The notes under the pieces are model-generated. The model ran no database searches and was not told the DNA's origin. It saw only the letters and a program-made list of their open reading frames with translations. This document shows, in pieces, positions 45,962 to 57,044 of a DNA stretch of 64,000 nucleotides. Both the position numbers and the translations under genes were made by a program. Within the stretch, counting starts at the first letter, position 1. Each line of letters opens with the position of its first letter. Source of the DNA: Pyrrhosoma nymphula (taxonomy: Eukaryota > Arthropoda > Insecta > Odonata > Coenagrionidae). The stretch covers positions 55,077,985-55,141,984 of the forward strand of contig OY754335.1 of assembly GCA_963573305.1 (NCBI GenBank). Direction: 5' to 3'.

Positions 45962-46033
45962 GATCAATGTGCTAAAACGTATCACATTGATCTGAGGATG
46001 TTTCCTGAAACCGGGACGAAACGGCCGTCATTA
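45962..46033 (+). ncRNA. Hairpin followed by a hammerhead-like motif
   Basis: GATCAATGTG (45962-45971) and CACATTGATC (45983-45992) form a perfect 10-bp stem over an 11-base loop. The final C also begins CTGAGGA (45992-45998), a full match to CUGANGA. Then follow a GTTTC/GGGAC stem II with G-U pairs, GAAA at 46018-46021, the palindrome ACGGCCGT and a C. Stem I would be only TGAT with ATTA. The core is intact; the upstream hairpin would compete with stem I. Confidence 0.5.
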
Positions 46034-46039
46034 CTGGAA

Positions 46040-48050
46040 AACCAACCTGGGGAGCAACAAAAATGATATATAACCAAGCACAAAAGCATCACAGAATCAC
46101 TTGCCAGAATAAAAATAGATTATCTTTATAGCAGCTACGGGATTAACTTTGTGGAATTTGGTCTCTATCACGATGTTGACGAATAAAAACAACTTTATGC
46201 TAATTAATTTATTTTATTGATCGATCTCGACAGCTTGTTGCACCAGTTTCAAGGGATTTGTTCAAGGAAAGGAATTACCTTAAAAATGACGCTGAGTGAT
46301 ATCGAAATCAATCGGTGAGATAAATAAGTGCGTGGACTAATAGTAAAAGGATGCCTTTTTCATCATAAACATCTACATTCAGGGAATGTGTGCCGTAAAC
46401 AGATTCCTTGAATGAAGATTATGCTGCATTGTGTGACTCAATCTAAGCTTTAAATCAGTCATAGAGCTTATAGTTACCTTTTGATACGTAAAGTGTATGT
46501 ACAGTTATTACTGCTGTTCAATATTCCCGCTAGGAAGGAAATATATAGGTGTTCGCTTGCAATAATTAAGTGCAGACATGGAAAGTGACTTTGGCGTATG
46601 TCCCGTTGGACAGCGGGCACCTGGCTTAAAACTAACCTTCACATCCGCAGAAATGTAATGAGTTATCACTGTGGGCTCTGTAGTCGGGAAATGGCAGGTT
46701 AGTTAGTGGCAGGATATGTTAGGAGAAAGCAATCAGAGAAATGAACGTTACTGCTGATCGAAAATGAAGTTACTGATGACTGATGTTGTACGCTTTTAGT
46801 AACCATCAGTGGTTATGCATTGATAACATATAGCGTCGTGCTTAAATTTTTCGGAAATCTTTATTAAGTTTACTCATTTAACTGCTATGAGGAAAATCAC
46901 TTTTCACGGACTACCTTGTTTGCTTAAGCCATTCCATTTTGTTGCTGGCTAAGTCTGGACGTATCAGTGGGGTTTTCTAAGTTCTTGCCCGGCCCAGCTA
47001 CCCCAGCATGTCAATGAAAACATTCCGTGCCATCATCCATCGTCCTCTTCTCTCATGGAATCTCCGTTCATACAACTTCTCCATTTATTTTATATCGCCT
47101 CCGTATTTTCTTGCCGCTCATTTCCATCGGCAGTTTTATTTTTTTCTACCCCACAAGACGACCTCTGGTGTCACTCCTTACATTTTTTTCAATCGGCTGC
47201 TGAGACCAAAAATTTATTCCATTTCCCTCTGGTTATTTTTTTATTATTTAATATTCCTGTCCCTCCAATTCCACGTGCGTCCCTCTCAGACATGTCACTC
47301 TATTGCGTTTAGAAACGCTCTGTACATGGTTTTCCCCTATTTATGCGAATGAACCCGATATTTATTCATATTTATTCTCATAATTTCATACTGAATTTAA
47401 ACTCGGCTACAATAATATATTGGACAATGCTATTACTGCTCTTGAGTAATACGATTTTTTCAGATAAAAGCGTTACTACAATATATACGTACAGCTACCT
47501 TATTAGTAATATTGAGGGAAGAGCAATGAATCAAAATTTAGCAAAGAAAAGCGAATTATTAGGTGTAGAACTGAGGGTTTAGACTCTCCTTCTGCTAGGG
47601 CTCTTTCAAACTGGGAAGCAATATTACTGCTTCAGAATGAAATTCTTATGATGAAGATATGGCGGAACCTAAGCAAATGACTCAATAAGCTAAGTTCGGA
47701 TAACCTGTGTTTTGTATTACTCGAAGTAGAGATGATGATGTTTTGTCATGTTTGGTAACAGATAGGGAGTCAATAACTTTAATAATCAGAAATTGGTCTG
47801 CAGTGCTAGTATATTTATCACCTGCGATTCTTTCCGCAATATTCCAATTTTAAATAATGTAGGATTCGTTCTATTCCGATATGATCGCCTTCTTGGTCCA
47901 TATCATCTGAAATAATCGTGCATTCGTGCCGTGCCAGGAACTTGAAATCTTATCAATTATTATTAGTTATTCCCCGATAGTGGCTAAACCTTGGCCACGT
48001 GGTGGCGTAATCTTAATAGTCCCAGCTGATTCCAACTCAAACAACCACAT
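46040..48050. other. Long AT-rich stretch
   Basis: Overlapping C/T-rich frames at 47008-47352 and 47055-47312 are unrecognised. No repeat or RNA gene noticed. Confidence 0.4.
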
Positions 48051-48054
48051 CTTC

Positions 48055-48305
48055 TAAATTAAAGATTATTCCAAATTGTTGGTAAAAGCAAAGGAATGTT
48101 GACTCCTATGCATGCATTTCGGTCACCCAGGAGACCATCGAGAGGGAGGTTTTAACTATCGCAAACACTTGCGTATCGTGCTGTATTAACAAGATTTAAA
48201 CCCTCCCTGTCGATGGTCTCCTGGATGACCAAAATGCATACTTAGAAGTCAAAATTCCGATTTTTTTCATTGACTATCTTGGATTAATCTTAAATCTAAA
48301 CTTAC
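48055..48305. mobile_element. Foldback element family Z, short copy
   Basis: Arms of about 55 bp at 48101-48155 (GACTCCTATGCATGCATTTC ... GGAGACCATCGA) and 48196-48250 are inverted. More diverged arms extend outward through CAAATTGTTGG-like sequence to TAAATTAAAGATTATTCC and its partner. The terminal strings match the 57.05-57.65 kb element, so this is an internally deleted or alternative-centre copy. The centre holds AACACTTGCGTATCGTGC. Confidence 0.7.
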
Positions 48306-48399
48306 TTTTCAATTGCTCTCTTCCTGAATTAAACCACTTCATCATCGCAGTTTGAGCAACCTGCTTCAAAATCCTTTCAAAAGGGCTCCCAGGAGGAGA

Positions 48400-48890
48400 T
48401 AATTCACTTCGTCCTCATCCCTCCACCAATCATGCCGTGACTGACTTGCCCCGCGCGTCCCCGTCTCCATATTCATTGTGAATTATTCAAATTTCCCTCG
48501 CCCACTTTAATTCTTCACCCTCTCTATCAACCTCTCTCTCTCTCTCTCTCTCTCTCACGTCAGCCCTTTACGTGTCATCGACCGTTTTCACCCCCTCCTT
48601 CTATCGGAAAACTCCCCTCAAATCCATCGGAATATATCCTCCCCCAATCCCTCTACCTCCCCCACCACTGGATCCGCCTTCTATTGTTTACCAGTCACTC
48701 CTCTTTGTTTGTTTACTCTGCCGTTATGATTGTTCGCGCTCACTTTTCTTGGCCTTCCCCTCTCTTTCCTTCCAGGCTGCGAAGATATCGTGTGATGGTG
48801 GCTTCCCTTTCTTTCTTTTTTATTTTAACCTTCAGCCGTCGGATAAATTACAAATTGAAAAGAAATCGGGGGAGGAGTGGATAAGGAGAG
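48400..48890. other. Pyrimidine-rich island with TC microsatellite
   Basis: A (TC)n tract at 48532-48556 lies within C/T-rich sequence that gives the 115-residue frame at 48572-48919. CCCCTCTCTTTCCTTCCAG at 48759-48777 is a strong acceptor-like string, but no matching donor follows within a reasonable distance. Confidence 0.5.
48532..48556. repeat. (TC)n microsatellite
   Basis: About twelve uninterrupted TC units. Confidence 0.9.
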
Positions 48891-49011
48891 TGTCGAATAA
48901 TGAAATAACATTAATTTGATACGCATGGGATTTCAATGTAGAAAATAGTGCCATACTTTTTAAAATATTATATTAAAGTGTCATTCTCTTAGACTCAGCG
49001 GCTCCCAGAGT

Positions 49012-49386
49012 AATCTACATCTACATACTACCCCGCAAGCCGCCTCAATAGGCGTGTGGTGGGGGGTGTTATGACACCAGCCGTTTAAATATAAAAAGGA
49101 AACGCTCTAATGAAATTACGCCTAGCATTTATTAAAGTCCCTTATTGTTCGGGGGAAAAAAGAATTCCCATACCTATCCGTTCGGCAAAATATCTCTCTT
49201 AATTTATCGTTTCTGTCGGACCTGGAAATATAGTGGGGTTCTAATATGATGTTCTCCGTGTCGCTCTTAAAGATATCTATTCTTAATTGCTCAAGTAATC
49301 TAAGCCTAGCGCGCAGCCTCCGAGTCTCTAGCGGCTCCCAACCTAATTCGTTTAACATCTGTGTAACGCTGTCTGTACGCCCGTAG
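49012..49386 (-). mobile_element. 5'-truncated non-LTR retrotransposon, second copy
   Basis: Same family, strand and 3' end as 27846-28490. The recognisable element ends abruptly at 49386, where the two copies lose all similarity. The last 78 residues of the RT protein (49122-49358) differ from the other copy at only three positions (Q to K, A to S, Y to F), so both inserted recently or descend from one active source. Confidence 0.88.
49122..49358 (-). CDS. Reverse-transcriptase extreme C-terminus
   Basis: It runs from LNELGWEPLETRRLRARL through ENIILEPHYISRSDRNDK to NSFFPRTIRDFNKC. It contains only the final connection region, lies downstream of all catalytic residues, and ends at the same stop as the 28-kb copy. 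The ATG used for the frame is internal. It is not functional alone. Confidence 0.88.
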   Translation of the reverse strand: MLNELGWEPLETRRLRARLRLLEQLRIDIFKSDTENIILEPHYISRSDRNDKLREIFCRTDRYGNSFFPRTIRDFNKC

Positions 49387-49473
49387 TCATAGTAATAGTA
49401 ACATCATCTTAATTTAGAACGAATTTAGGACTTTTTAGTCCTATCTTATATTTACTCTTGTTCATTATATTAA

Positions 49474-49981
49474 GGTGATTTAAGCGAGATTTACCTAGTC
49501 AAAATAGGGACCATAATCGCATTTATTTTTTAACTTTAGCTGCTGTAAGAATCATGTAGTAAATATTGTAATATTAATGGCACCAAAATATTGTTCTATA
49601 TTACTGAAATTCTTATTAATTAACTCAATATACACACATAAGTCTTTAATTTGTCTCATTTTTTCACTTGGTACGGTGAAAACGCCTTAACAACCGAATA
49701 TATTTTTACGATTCTATAAAGGTTACTGCGGTGAGTAATTTATTTAGTTTTAATAATATTTAAGACTACGTACAGTTACATTTATGACGAGATCTATGTG
49801 TTATAAATTCATCATTTTTGAAATATCTCTCTGGAGTAAACTAAGTAACTCACAAGGAAAGGTAAATAATTTGAAAAGTATAGTCGTAGGTGGTTGATGT
49901 TTGTTATCACTGGAGAGATGAGATATTTTTCTTTGAAAGGTCAGTTAATTTTAAGTGAAATGATATATCACTCAAACTACC
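49474..49981. mobile_element. TTAA-flanked MITE, copy 3 (diverged)
   Basis: TTAA precedes GGTGATTTAAGCGAGATTT, and the right end ATCACTCAAACTACC is followed by TTAG. Length (508 bp) and ends fit the family, but interior similarity to the other copies is weak by eye. It may be an older copy or a subfamily. Confidence 0.55.
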
Positions 49982-49989
49982 TTAGCACT

Positions 49990-50900
49990 CATACCCCGAG
50001 GGGAAGATAACCTTCACAGGCTATGGGCGTGTGGAAAAATTCCAGTTGTGGTGTAAGAGGTGAAAGTGTGTATACCTATGTCAGTGGATACTGCTATTAA
50101 ACGTTCAATGAACAGAAACGAACTACCTGGTGATACAGAAGCACAAGAAAGGATAGAAACTGTTGCTCGAGATATTTCATCTCTAAAGTCACCAATATTC
50201 GATGTCGGGTATATCAAACTAGGAAGCAATCCACTTGATGATAAAAATGTAATAATAGTCCAACATTTTTAGTTTTTTAGTTTTAGGTTAATTATTTAGT
50301 TTAAAATTAGGAGCAAAATATGCTGGGCGTAGTAAGTTAATTCCTTTGAGTTTAATTATTTGGTCCACTCAAGATGCCGACAATTTTATCGGTAATCGCA
50401 TTTTTTGTCGTGAAGATTTATGCATGGATTTCTGTGTTGGCGTATGATATATTGGAATGGAATCCACGAACTTCAATTTATTGGGGCTTTTTGAAGCAAC
50501 TAACTAGAACCAGCATTTCATCCCAGAACTTAATAAATATGAAAATGACCGATCGACCCTAATGGGATATGAGTTCAACAATCGAATGACGCACTACATA
50601 TTCTCGGAGTGGTATGATGATTTTTTCGGCGAACGATAATTGATGTCCGCGCAAAAATTAAAATAATGCGTCCGTTGTAGGACTTGTCAGGCCTCGCATT
50701 TTTTCCAACGGATTTAAAAAAAATTAAATCTACGTTTGTTGACAATTGGACGTTCATTCCATTTCCATTTCGTCAACCTCGTTCAAGGCATTCATATATT
50801 TTCGCCCGCCCAACCCACTGATCCGATCCGCTCATTTCTCATCAAATGCTAAAAAATGTCCATTCTTGGCATCTTTGTCGCGGATATCGTATAGCTGAAC
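49990..50900. other. Non-coding stretch with one unassigned frame
   Basis: The plus frame 50060-50272 has a protein-like composition (PMSVDTAIKRSMNRNELPGD, then SPIFDVGYIKLGSNPLDDK) but no family that I recognise and no splice context of quality. It could be a relic of an unidentified element. The rest shows nothing. Confidence 0.35.
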
Positions 50901-50904
50901 TCGA

Positions 50905-51174
50905 TATTCTCAGGCGTTACTTTGTAAAATTCCATAGATTTCGCTTATGCGATGAAACCGGTCGTATTTTATAAATCCATTGTAAAATTTACAAAGTTTG
51001 CATTGATTCTGTCGTATAACTCTCATTCGATGTTCGTCGTGGTTCCTCCATCCCGTCTGAGAAATTATTTCCGAGGTAGGTGAATAACTCCACGTGCTCA
51101 ATCTTAAGGGCTTGCCCTTTAATATCTATGCATGTAAAGAAGAATGTTTGTCTGTCTGTTTGGTTTTTATACAA
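50905..51174 (-). pseudogene. LINE reverse-transcriptase fragment
   Basis: The minus strand reads IDIKGQALKIEHVELFTYLG then NNFSDG in one frame. It resembles the V-E-x-F-x-Y-L-G-x-x-x-x-x-D-G block just after the catalytic palm in many LINE reverse transcriptases, and continues in a shifted frame as RVIRQNQCKLCKFYNG. The frame change lies near 51010. No catalytic motif is kept in this piece. Confidence 0.5.
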
Positions 51175-51179
51175 ATCTA

Positions 51180-51900
51180 CAGTTTTACTCTGATCATGCT
51201 GAAATTTTACAGACTAATAGTTCAAGACATGAGGAAAATTGTAGGCTATTTAAAAAGATCTAAGGGCCCCAAAAGGTCCCAAAAAGAGGCCGGCCCTTTG
51301 GTACGCTACGTATTGGGTTTTATGCCGTGGTATATTTTTTTCTATTTAAAATTACTTCTGCTCAAGATAGAGGGTTGAAATGTTTTCAATCGGATGGCTG
51401 AATAAATGAAGTTTCTTATTCTTTCATTCGATTTTCTTTTGCGCTTCATATTTCTCTGAGTATCATGTTTTTAGCTGAAATATCTCATATTTTTCTCTGA
51501 AATCAACAATAGTATATTTCCTTGACAATCAGAGATTTTATTTTCAAAGGATATTCATGCCTGTAGCATTTAAATATCACGTTTTCCTGCAGGCCCATGA
51601 TAGCACGTAGAAAGAAAGTCTGTATAACAAGGGCCCAGAGTTCCAAGAGCCCCACGATAGATTGCTTCGTGGGGTAATCGATGAATTCAATGCATATTTA
51701 CAACAAGTATAATCTTCGATGTATATTCTCATAGAGGCACTGCATGTATATGAGAGAACACTTACGTTGTAAACGATACACATAAAGGAATTAAATATAC
51801 TACACAATTAAATGTGCAAGAATACTTAGGTGTAGCGAATAGTAATGGTAATAATGCCTATGTTGCTACAACAAAAACATCGTTGTTTATTATCGTTCAA
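51180..51900. other. Non-coding stretch, nothing recognised
   Basis: Frames at 51094-51378 (plus) and 51577-51807 (minus) are unrecognised. AAGGGCCCCAAAAGGTCCC near 51262 is a small imperfect inverted repeat. Confidence 0.35.
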
Positions 51901-51906
51901 TACTCG

Positions 51907-52270
51907 GGGGGGTTATTTTGTAATCTCACTTAAGTGGGAATACGTCATAAAATGTGGAAAATTACGTCATTTTTCGTAGTTCAACTCCACCATACAGGCG
52001 GCGTGACCATCTTCGGCTCTCAGTGGGGAACTGCCGGTCTATTTATTTGATTCATACGCTCTTTCGACTCTTGATCCGTATTTTTCAACTCTTGATACGT
52101 TTCATTTGGCTCCGCATTTCAATAGTTCCATCTCACCTGCCGTAAGGAACGTGAACTGGAGCCACCATCGGACCTTGGTCGATCGTGAGCCGATCATTGA
52201 GAGAGCGAAACGGAACTACCGCCTTCCCGCAAAGAGTCATTAAAAAGGTGAGATTACAAAATAACCCCCC
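51907..52270. mobile_element. TIR element with G-run termini, 364 bp
   Basis: The left end (51907-51929) begins GGGGGGTTATTTTGTAAT and continues CTCAC. The right end (52248-52270) is its exact 23-bp reverse complement. The interior has a CpG-containing region and two short direct TCTTGATCCGTATTT and TCTTGATACGTTTC units at about 52065-52110, but no transposase. Flanks show no clear target duplication, so the superfamily is undecided. Confidence 0.75.
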
Positions 52271-52274
52271 AGAT

Positions 52275-53475
52275 GTATCACGTAGTGGAACCGTCTGCCT
52301 CTCATTACGATTGCGAATGGTTTTTTATTCCAATTTCCACATCATAAATGTTGCTAGTTATTTAAATATGTTTAAAGGTGTTAAAGTGAGGTTAAGTGCG
52401 GTGAAAGTGAGCATTAGCTCACTCATTTTTGGGTCTCCCGTGTATGAAAGAGGGCCATCTCTCCGTGCACCTTAAAAACGGTCAGCACGTCTACTACATC
52501 GAACACAACGTACAAGATAGGATACAAACTCCTCAATTGACCACGCCAACAGTATTCTCCAAGCTTTGTGATTTTCTTATAAGATAAGTTCAATGTGTTT
52601 CACACCCGTTGAATTTAAACGGGCACCTTCCGCTAGTCTTCAATAGTCGAAGGTCCTTAAATTTTTCCCTCGCCAAATTTTGACGTATTCTTTGCCGTTC
52701 ATCGCAGAAAATGATATCGTGCATCTTGAGGCTGTTCAATTTTAATTCAAAGCAATGGAATTTTTAGTACCAATTAATATCATAGGTAAATGTATGTGGT
52801 GGGAAAACGTGGCATAGACTATTTGCTGATTATCTGACGCGAGGTGAGTTTGGTACCTAAATCTTGACGGGAATCCGATGGTTTTTAGTTAGTTAACGCT
52901 AAGATTGGAAGTCAACGGACGAAGACAATTAACTCCTTGCGCCAGTCCTCTCTCGTCACACTCTTTCAAGCCATCGACATCCAAAATGATCCCCTCCGTT
53001 AATTACAAGTGAAAATATATGCAAATGCTGGATCTAAACAATAAATGGGTCACTTGAGGAAAACAAACGGTAAATTTTAAACTTTTAATGCGTTAAAATT
53101 TTTTACTGAAAAAAAACGCGAAAAAATCTTTTTGTGTCAAATTGATAGCTGAAGCTATTCTTTGCAAATTTTTTTTCAAATGATTACTTTCTTGCGCATT
53201 GTAGCTCCAAAACAACTTCTTCGCCGTGATATAGGCTGATTGTTAAACTGAATATAATAATTTAGCCTAAGTATCTTTCTTTCTTTTAAGCCTAAGCTTC
53301 TAAGCGTATGTGCATATTTAATTGGTGTCATCCCAAGCATCGACATTTTATAACCTTCCTTCAAAGTATGCCTTTAACATCATCCATAGAGGGCCGTAAC
53401 AAAACCTTATACTCGCATATACTATGGATTTGCGTTTTTTTTGCTCTCAGAATGTTTTTCGAGGCAAATGGAAAT
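52275..53475. other. Non-coding stretch, nothing recognised
   Basis: AT-rich beyond 52600. Frames at 52185-52475 (plus, partly inside the TIR element) and 53176-53364 (minus) are unrecognised. Confidence 0.4.
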
Positions 53476-53478
53476 GTG

Positions 53479-53600
53479 TGAAATTCCAGAGATGAAAAAT
53501 CATTCGTCTTGACCGGGGCTCGATCCCGGATCCCTCGATATCGTGCCGAATGATTTAACCAGTTAAGATTCCTAGGCGTTCTTCTACTCTGTGGATTTTT
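53479..53600 (-). repeat. tRNA-like SINE arm, single copy
   Basis: Begins AAATTCCAGAGATGAAAAAT (the terminus motif of foldbacks A and C). The minus strand then carries box B GATCCGGGATCGAGCCCCGG and box A near CTTAACTGGTTAAATC. On the inner side ACTCTGTGGATTTT and, further on, GCGCCAAAGCGCTCGCC are shared with foldback C. No inverted partner is obvious, so this looks like half of such an element. Confidence 0.6.
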
Positions 53601-53661
53601 GTGGGTTTTCAAGGAACAAGTTGTTCAGGACTGACGGACGTATGATGTCACTGAAGCGTGT

Positions 53662-53687
53662 GCTAGGCGCCAAAGCGCTCGCCTAGC
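53662..53687. repeat. Short GC-rich hairpin
   Basis: GCTAGGCG and CGCCTAGC are perfect inverted octamers over a 10-base loop, in a CpG-rich spot related to the centre of foldback C. Confidence 0.6.
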
Positions 53688-53742
53688 GCCATCGCCCGCG
53701 AGGTTAAAGCCAAGCATGGAACGTATGAGGTTTTCGCTCTTT

Positions 53743-53877
53743 TGACGAATTTTGAGAATACCGGGACTAGCCATGGTATCCTTTTATTTTCCTTTTTGGA
53801 ATTTCGCACTTATGTGCATTTGCGGGTGTATCCGTAGAGGTAATACCGTGGCTGGTCCCGGTATCCTCAAAATTCGG
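53743..53877. repeat. Foldback of repeat Y
   Basis: The left arm ACGAATTTTGAGAATACCGG ... CATGGTAT (53745-53779) and the right arm (53843-53876) are inverted with a few mismatches. The right arm plus the adjoining ACCTCTACGGATACACCCGC region (minus strand) matches the single copy at 40.72 kb, so repeat Y is a family with an inverted form here. Confidence 0.7.
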
Positions 53878-53879
53878 AA

Positions 53880-56500
53880 AATGGAAAAGTTTGCCTTTAA
53901 ATGCAAAAGCTAATTTAGGCATTAAAATTGTAAGAAAAACACTTTGGAGGTTTAATAAAACATCACCTCTAATAACTGCCTCGTTAGAAATAAACGACTT
54001 TTCCCGTCACTAGTCAGGAAATATGTTGTGAAATAGGGTTGAGATCTTGATGATCAGCTTCCTCTTCAAATCCATGTTCAACCTCCCTTAGTTCTACATG
54101 CGTCCCTCTCGCCGCGAAGCACAGTGGAGAGGAGTTCGTACACACTACACTTAAACGCCTCATCTGCATTCCGATCTCATCCGTTCGTTCTATCGCTTTC
54201 ATCGTCGCAATCCCTCCCCAACCCATCAAATCCCTTCTAAATTTCTCTTCTCTCCTGTTCTCGCCGAAAATCCTCTCTTTTAATCTCTCAATTCGAATCC
54301 AAGCAGCATTTTCCCTTAATCAAACCGTTTTCTCCCCAATCATTCCGTCGCCGTCCACTAAAACGGCTTTCCCACAGTATTTTAATTACTCACCATTTGA
54401 TTTCTAAATCCGAAAGGAGATCATGGCTGAGAGGGAAAAATAATTCTCGGCAAAATCATGGGTGACTACTCGAACGTAGGCGAACTTTCGGTTGATTCCA
54501 ATAAATAAATTATGAATTTACATTCGAATCTGGAATTGAAGGTGGCGAATTATTTTATACTGCAATAAATATCCCGTAAGACACCAAATCTAGCAACGAT
54601 GTGGTGAATATTGCTTATTTACCTCAGCCCTGCTTCTATTTGCACTCAGAATTTGGATACTTTCCACATATGCACGACCTATCCTCCCTATTCACCTATG
54701 GTGTTCGTATTTTATTTGGCCTATAGATAGTTCTCCTGATAAATTAGAGTCGTTTTCATTTCTTGATCAACGAGAGACACGAAAGCAGTATTCAATAAGG
54801 AATGGAAATGGTCCATATGAATTTTCCCCCATAAAAAATTTTCCTCACGGATAAAAATGTTTGAGTTTTGACGATGTTGATGAACAGTCACTTTGGCTTC
54901 GGAAAGTCTCTTTGTTTATGTATTACTCATTACCTGATAGCAGAGCACTTTCATTATCAACTCAAAACTGAGAGCGCATCCATGGAGGTTAGTTTCTGTA
55001 TTCGAGAGGAGAAAAGTGTTACACGAGTCGAATTCAGTGAATCAATATCGCGTCGCATGTTGACTTAAGGCATTAACAATAAATGCCTCATGGACCTTTT
55101 ACAATTTTTCCTCATTCCAATCACGCTCTTTCCTTTTAATTTTATTTACCCACACATTAACTGAAGAGGAAAAGGGGCATTTAGAAGTAAGAAATAAGGT
55201 AAAAATTCCTGGATTTATATTCTTCATTCTTGAATAATAATGGTGGATGTAGAATGAGGCCCTTTAAAGTGTAAGAATCGAGGAATATGGAGGAAATATG
55301 ATGGACGCGAAAGAAGCCCAATGAAGTGTTGAGCGTGGTTTGAGAAGACAGAAAGTTGCTTCTCTAATTTCGGAGAAAGCGGCAAAAGTAGAAAGAGGAG
55401 TTCTTAAGAGTGAATGGCTTTTTGAAGTTCCTGAAATAAGGAAAATGCCAACATGCGTCAAAGGAGAATGAAATTGAAGCTTGGATTGGGTGAAGAGAGC
55501 TGGAACATGCAATGAGCTCAGTATTTTGAAAATAGCACAAATTATTCTTGCTCTCAATGGTGTAAATTGAGTTATTTTGGCCCATACATGACTTGTCTAT
55601 TAACAGCAATACATTTTTCTCGCATTTTAGGGATCGTACATCCAAAATGCGTGAGTTGTAAAGTGAATTTGAATATATAGATACTACAGTACAAGGTGTG
55701 AACCGTAATATCACAAGGAAAACACTACGGCCAGAGTTCCTCTGTTTTTGCTGGTAACAAGTCTACCTTTTGTTGATTCAAACCTGCATACCAATGGTTA
55801 GCACACTAGACTGTTAATGAGCCACTGACCTAGTCACTCCTTGCGTCTAATTTTCAAGCAGAAATTAGTTATTAGTTAACCACTTCTTTTAGGTAGATTT
55901 CGAAGAAAGACTACCTATTGTAGTCGTTACCATTGTGCGACTTCCGGCAAATGTTTTCATATTTTTTCGTTTCACGGTCAGTAAGCCCCAAAACTATCAC
56001 CAACTCAAAAGCAACTCATCTTGCTATTAAATTACTATTCATAAAGTAAGATTATTTTCTGATACTGTCAGGGTTTTACTATTTAAATCTACTCATCTTG
56101 CTATGAAATTACTTTAGCTTTGCTATGAAAGTAAAAATAGCTGTTGATACTCTCAGGGTGGAGCGAATCGATTTTTGGGATTTACCGTTTCCAAAATTTT
56201 GAGTTTAAAAATATGCCAAGGATCCATCTGTAGGCTCAATATCATGACATTTATACTTGGGATCCTAATAATATTTAATTTGGAAAATATCGTTGTTCTA
56301 AATTTAAAAATGTGTTGGATATGAATTTTGACCAGTTTCTTTTATTTCAGCACCTTGTGCTCCGGCCCTGTGGCTATTTACTGGGGAAACGAATCTCCAT
56401 AAGAGTTTATGTTGCCAATTACATTTAGAACCCCCTATAGTAATTCCTTGTTTATTAGTCTTTACTACCGAATGTCGCAGGTTTCCGCTCTGCAAAATCT
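53880..56500. other. Long stretch without a recognised gene
   Basis: A C/T-rich patch at 54050-54370 and a purine-rich patch at 55190-55480 give accidental frames. A tRNA-like box A string (ACCAATGGTTAGCACA) lies at about 55790 without a clear box B. Confidence 0.4.
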
Positions 56501-56519
56501 TAACGAATCAATCAGGGCG

Positions 56520-56980
56520 CATTTGCCACACTGATTTCGGTCTCTCTCAACTTCTCTCTCTCGTGTCTTCCTGGAGAAGGAATATCCGCCGCCCACCCGC
56601 AAAGCACACGACTGGCTTGGCAATCATGAATTCCATTCCAAACAAAATGCGTTTGCCTTTCCTACCCTCCCCCTCCCTCCCACCACATACTCACCCGCCA
56701 ACATCCATCCTCTCTCCTCTAATTTCTCTCACTCCCTCCCTCAGGGCACTCCCTTCGGTAACTCTGGTTTGCAAAATGAAGGAGGGGCGAGGTGGGTGGG
56801 CGTGGTTCATAATACAAGGGGGGGATGAATCAGGAGTGAGTGCTTTGGAGCTGGGTTAGAGGGAATGGGGAAACGGAGCCGCGAGTGAGCGGAAACCAAG
56901 GTAGTCGAACTGTAGGGGAGAATCTTCTCAGTGGTGTCGCTTCGCCTTCCCTTATGCAACGTTGGACCTGACCCTGGACT
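56520..56980. other. Pyrimidine-rich then G-rich island
   Basis: C/T-rich to about 56770, then G-rich to 56900. The 98-residue plus frame (56563-56859) and the 65-residue minus frame are compositional. No gene. Confidence 0.45.
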
Positions 56981-57044
56981 GGGCTCTCGCCCTTAAAAAG
57001 TGAGCCTCTATTCTGTAGGGACATCATATGTTAGCCTGGGTGTG

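Noticed and set aside
48684..48919. Exon after the strong acceptor at 48777
   Set aside because: No donor of quality in the open part of the frame, and the acceptor-like string is part of a long C/T-rich island.
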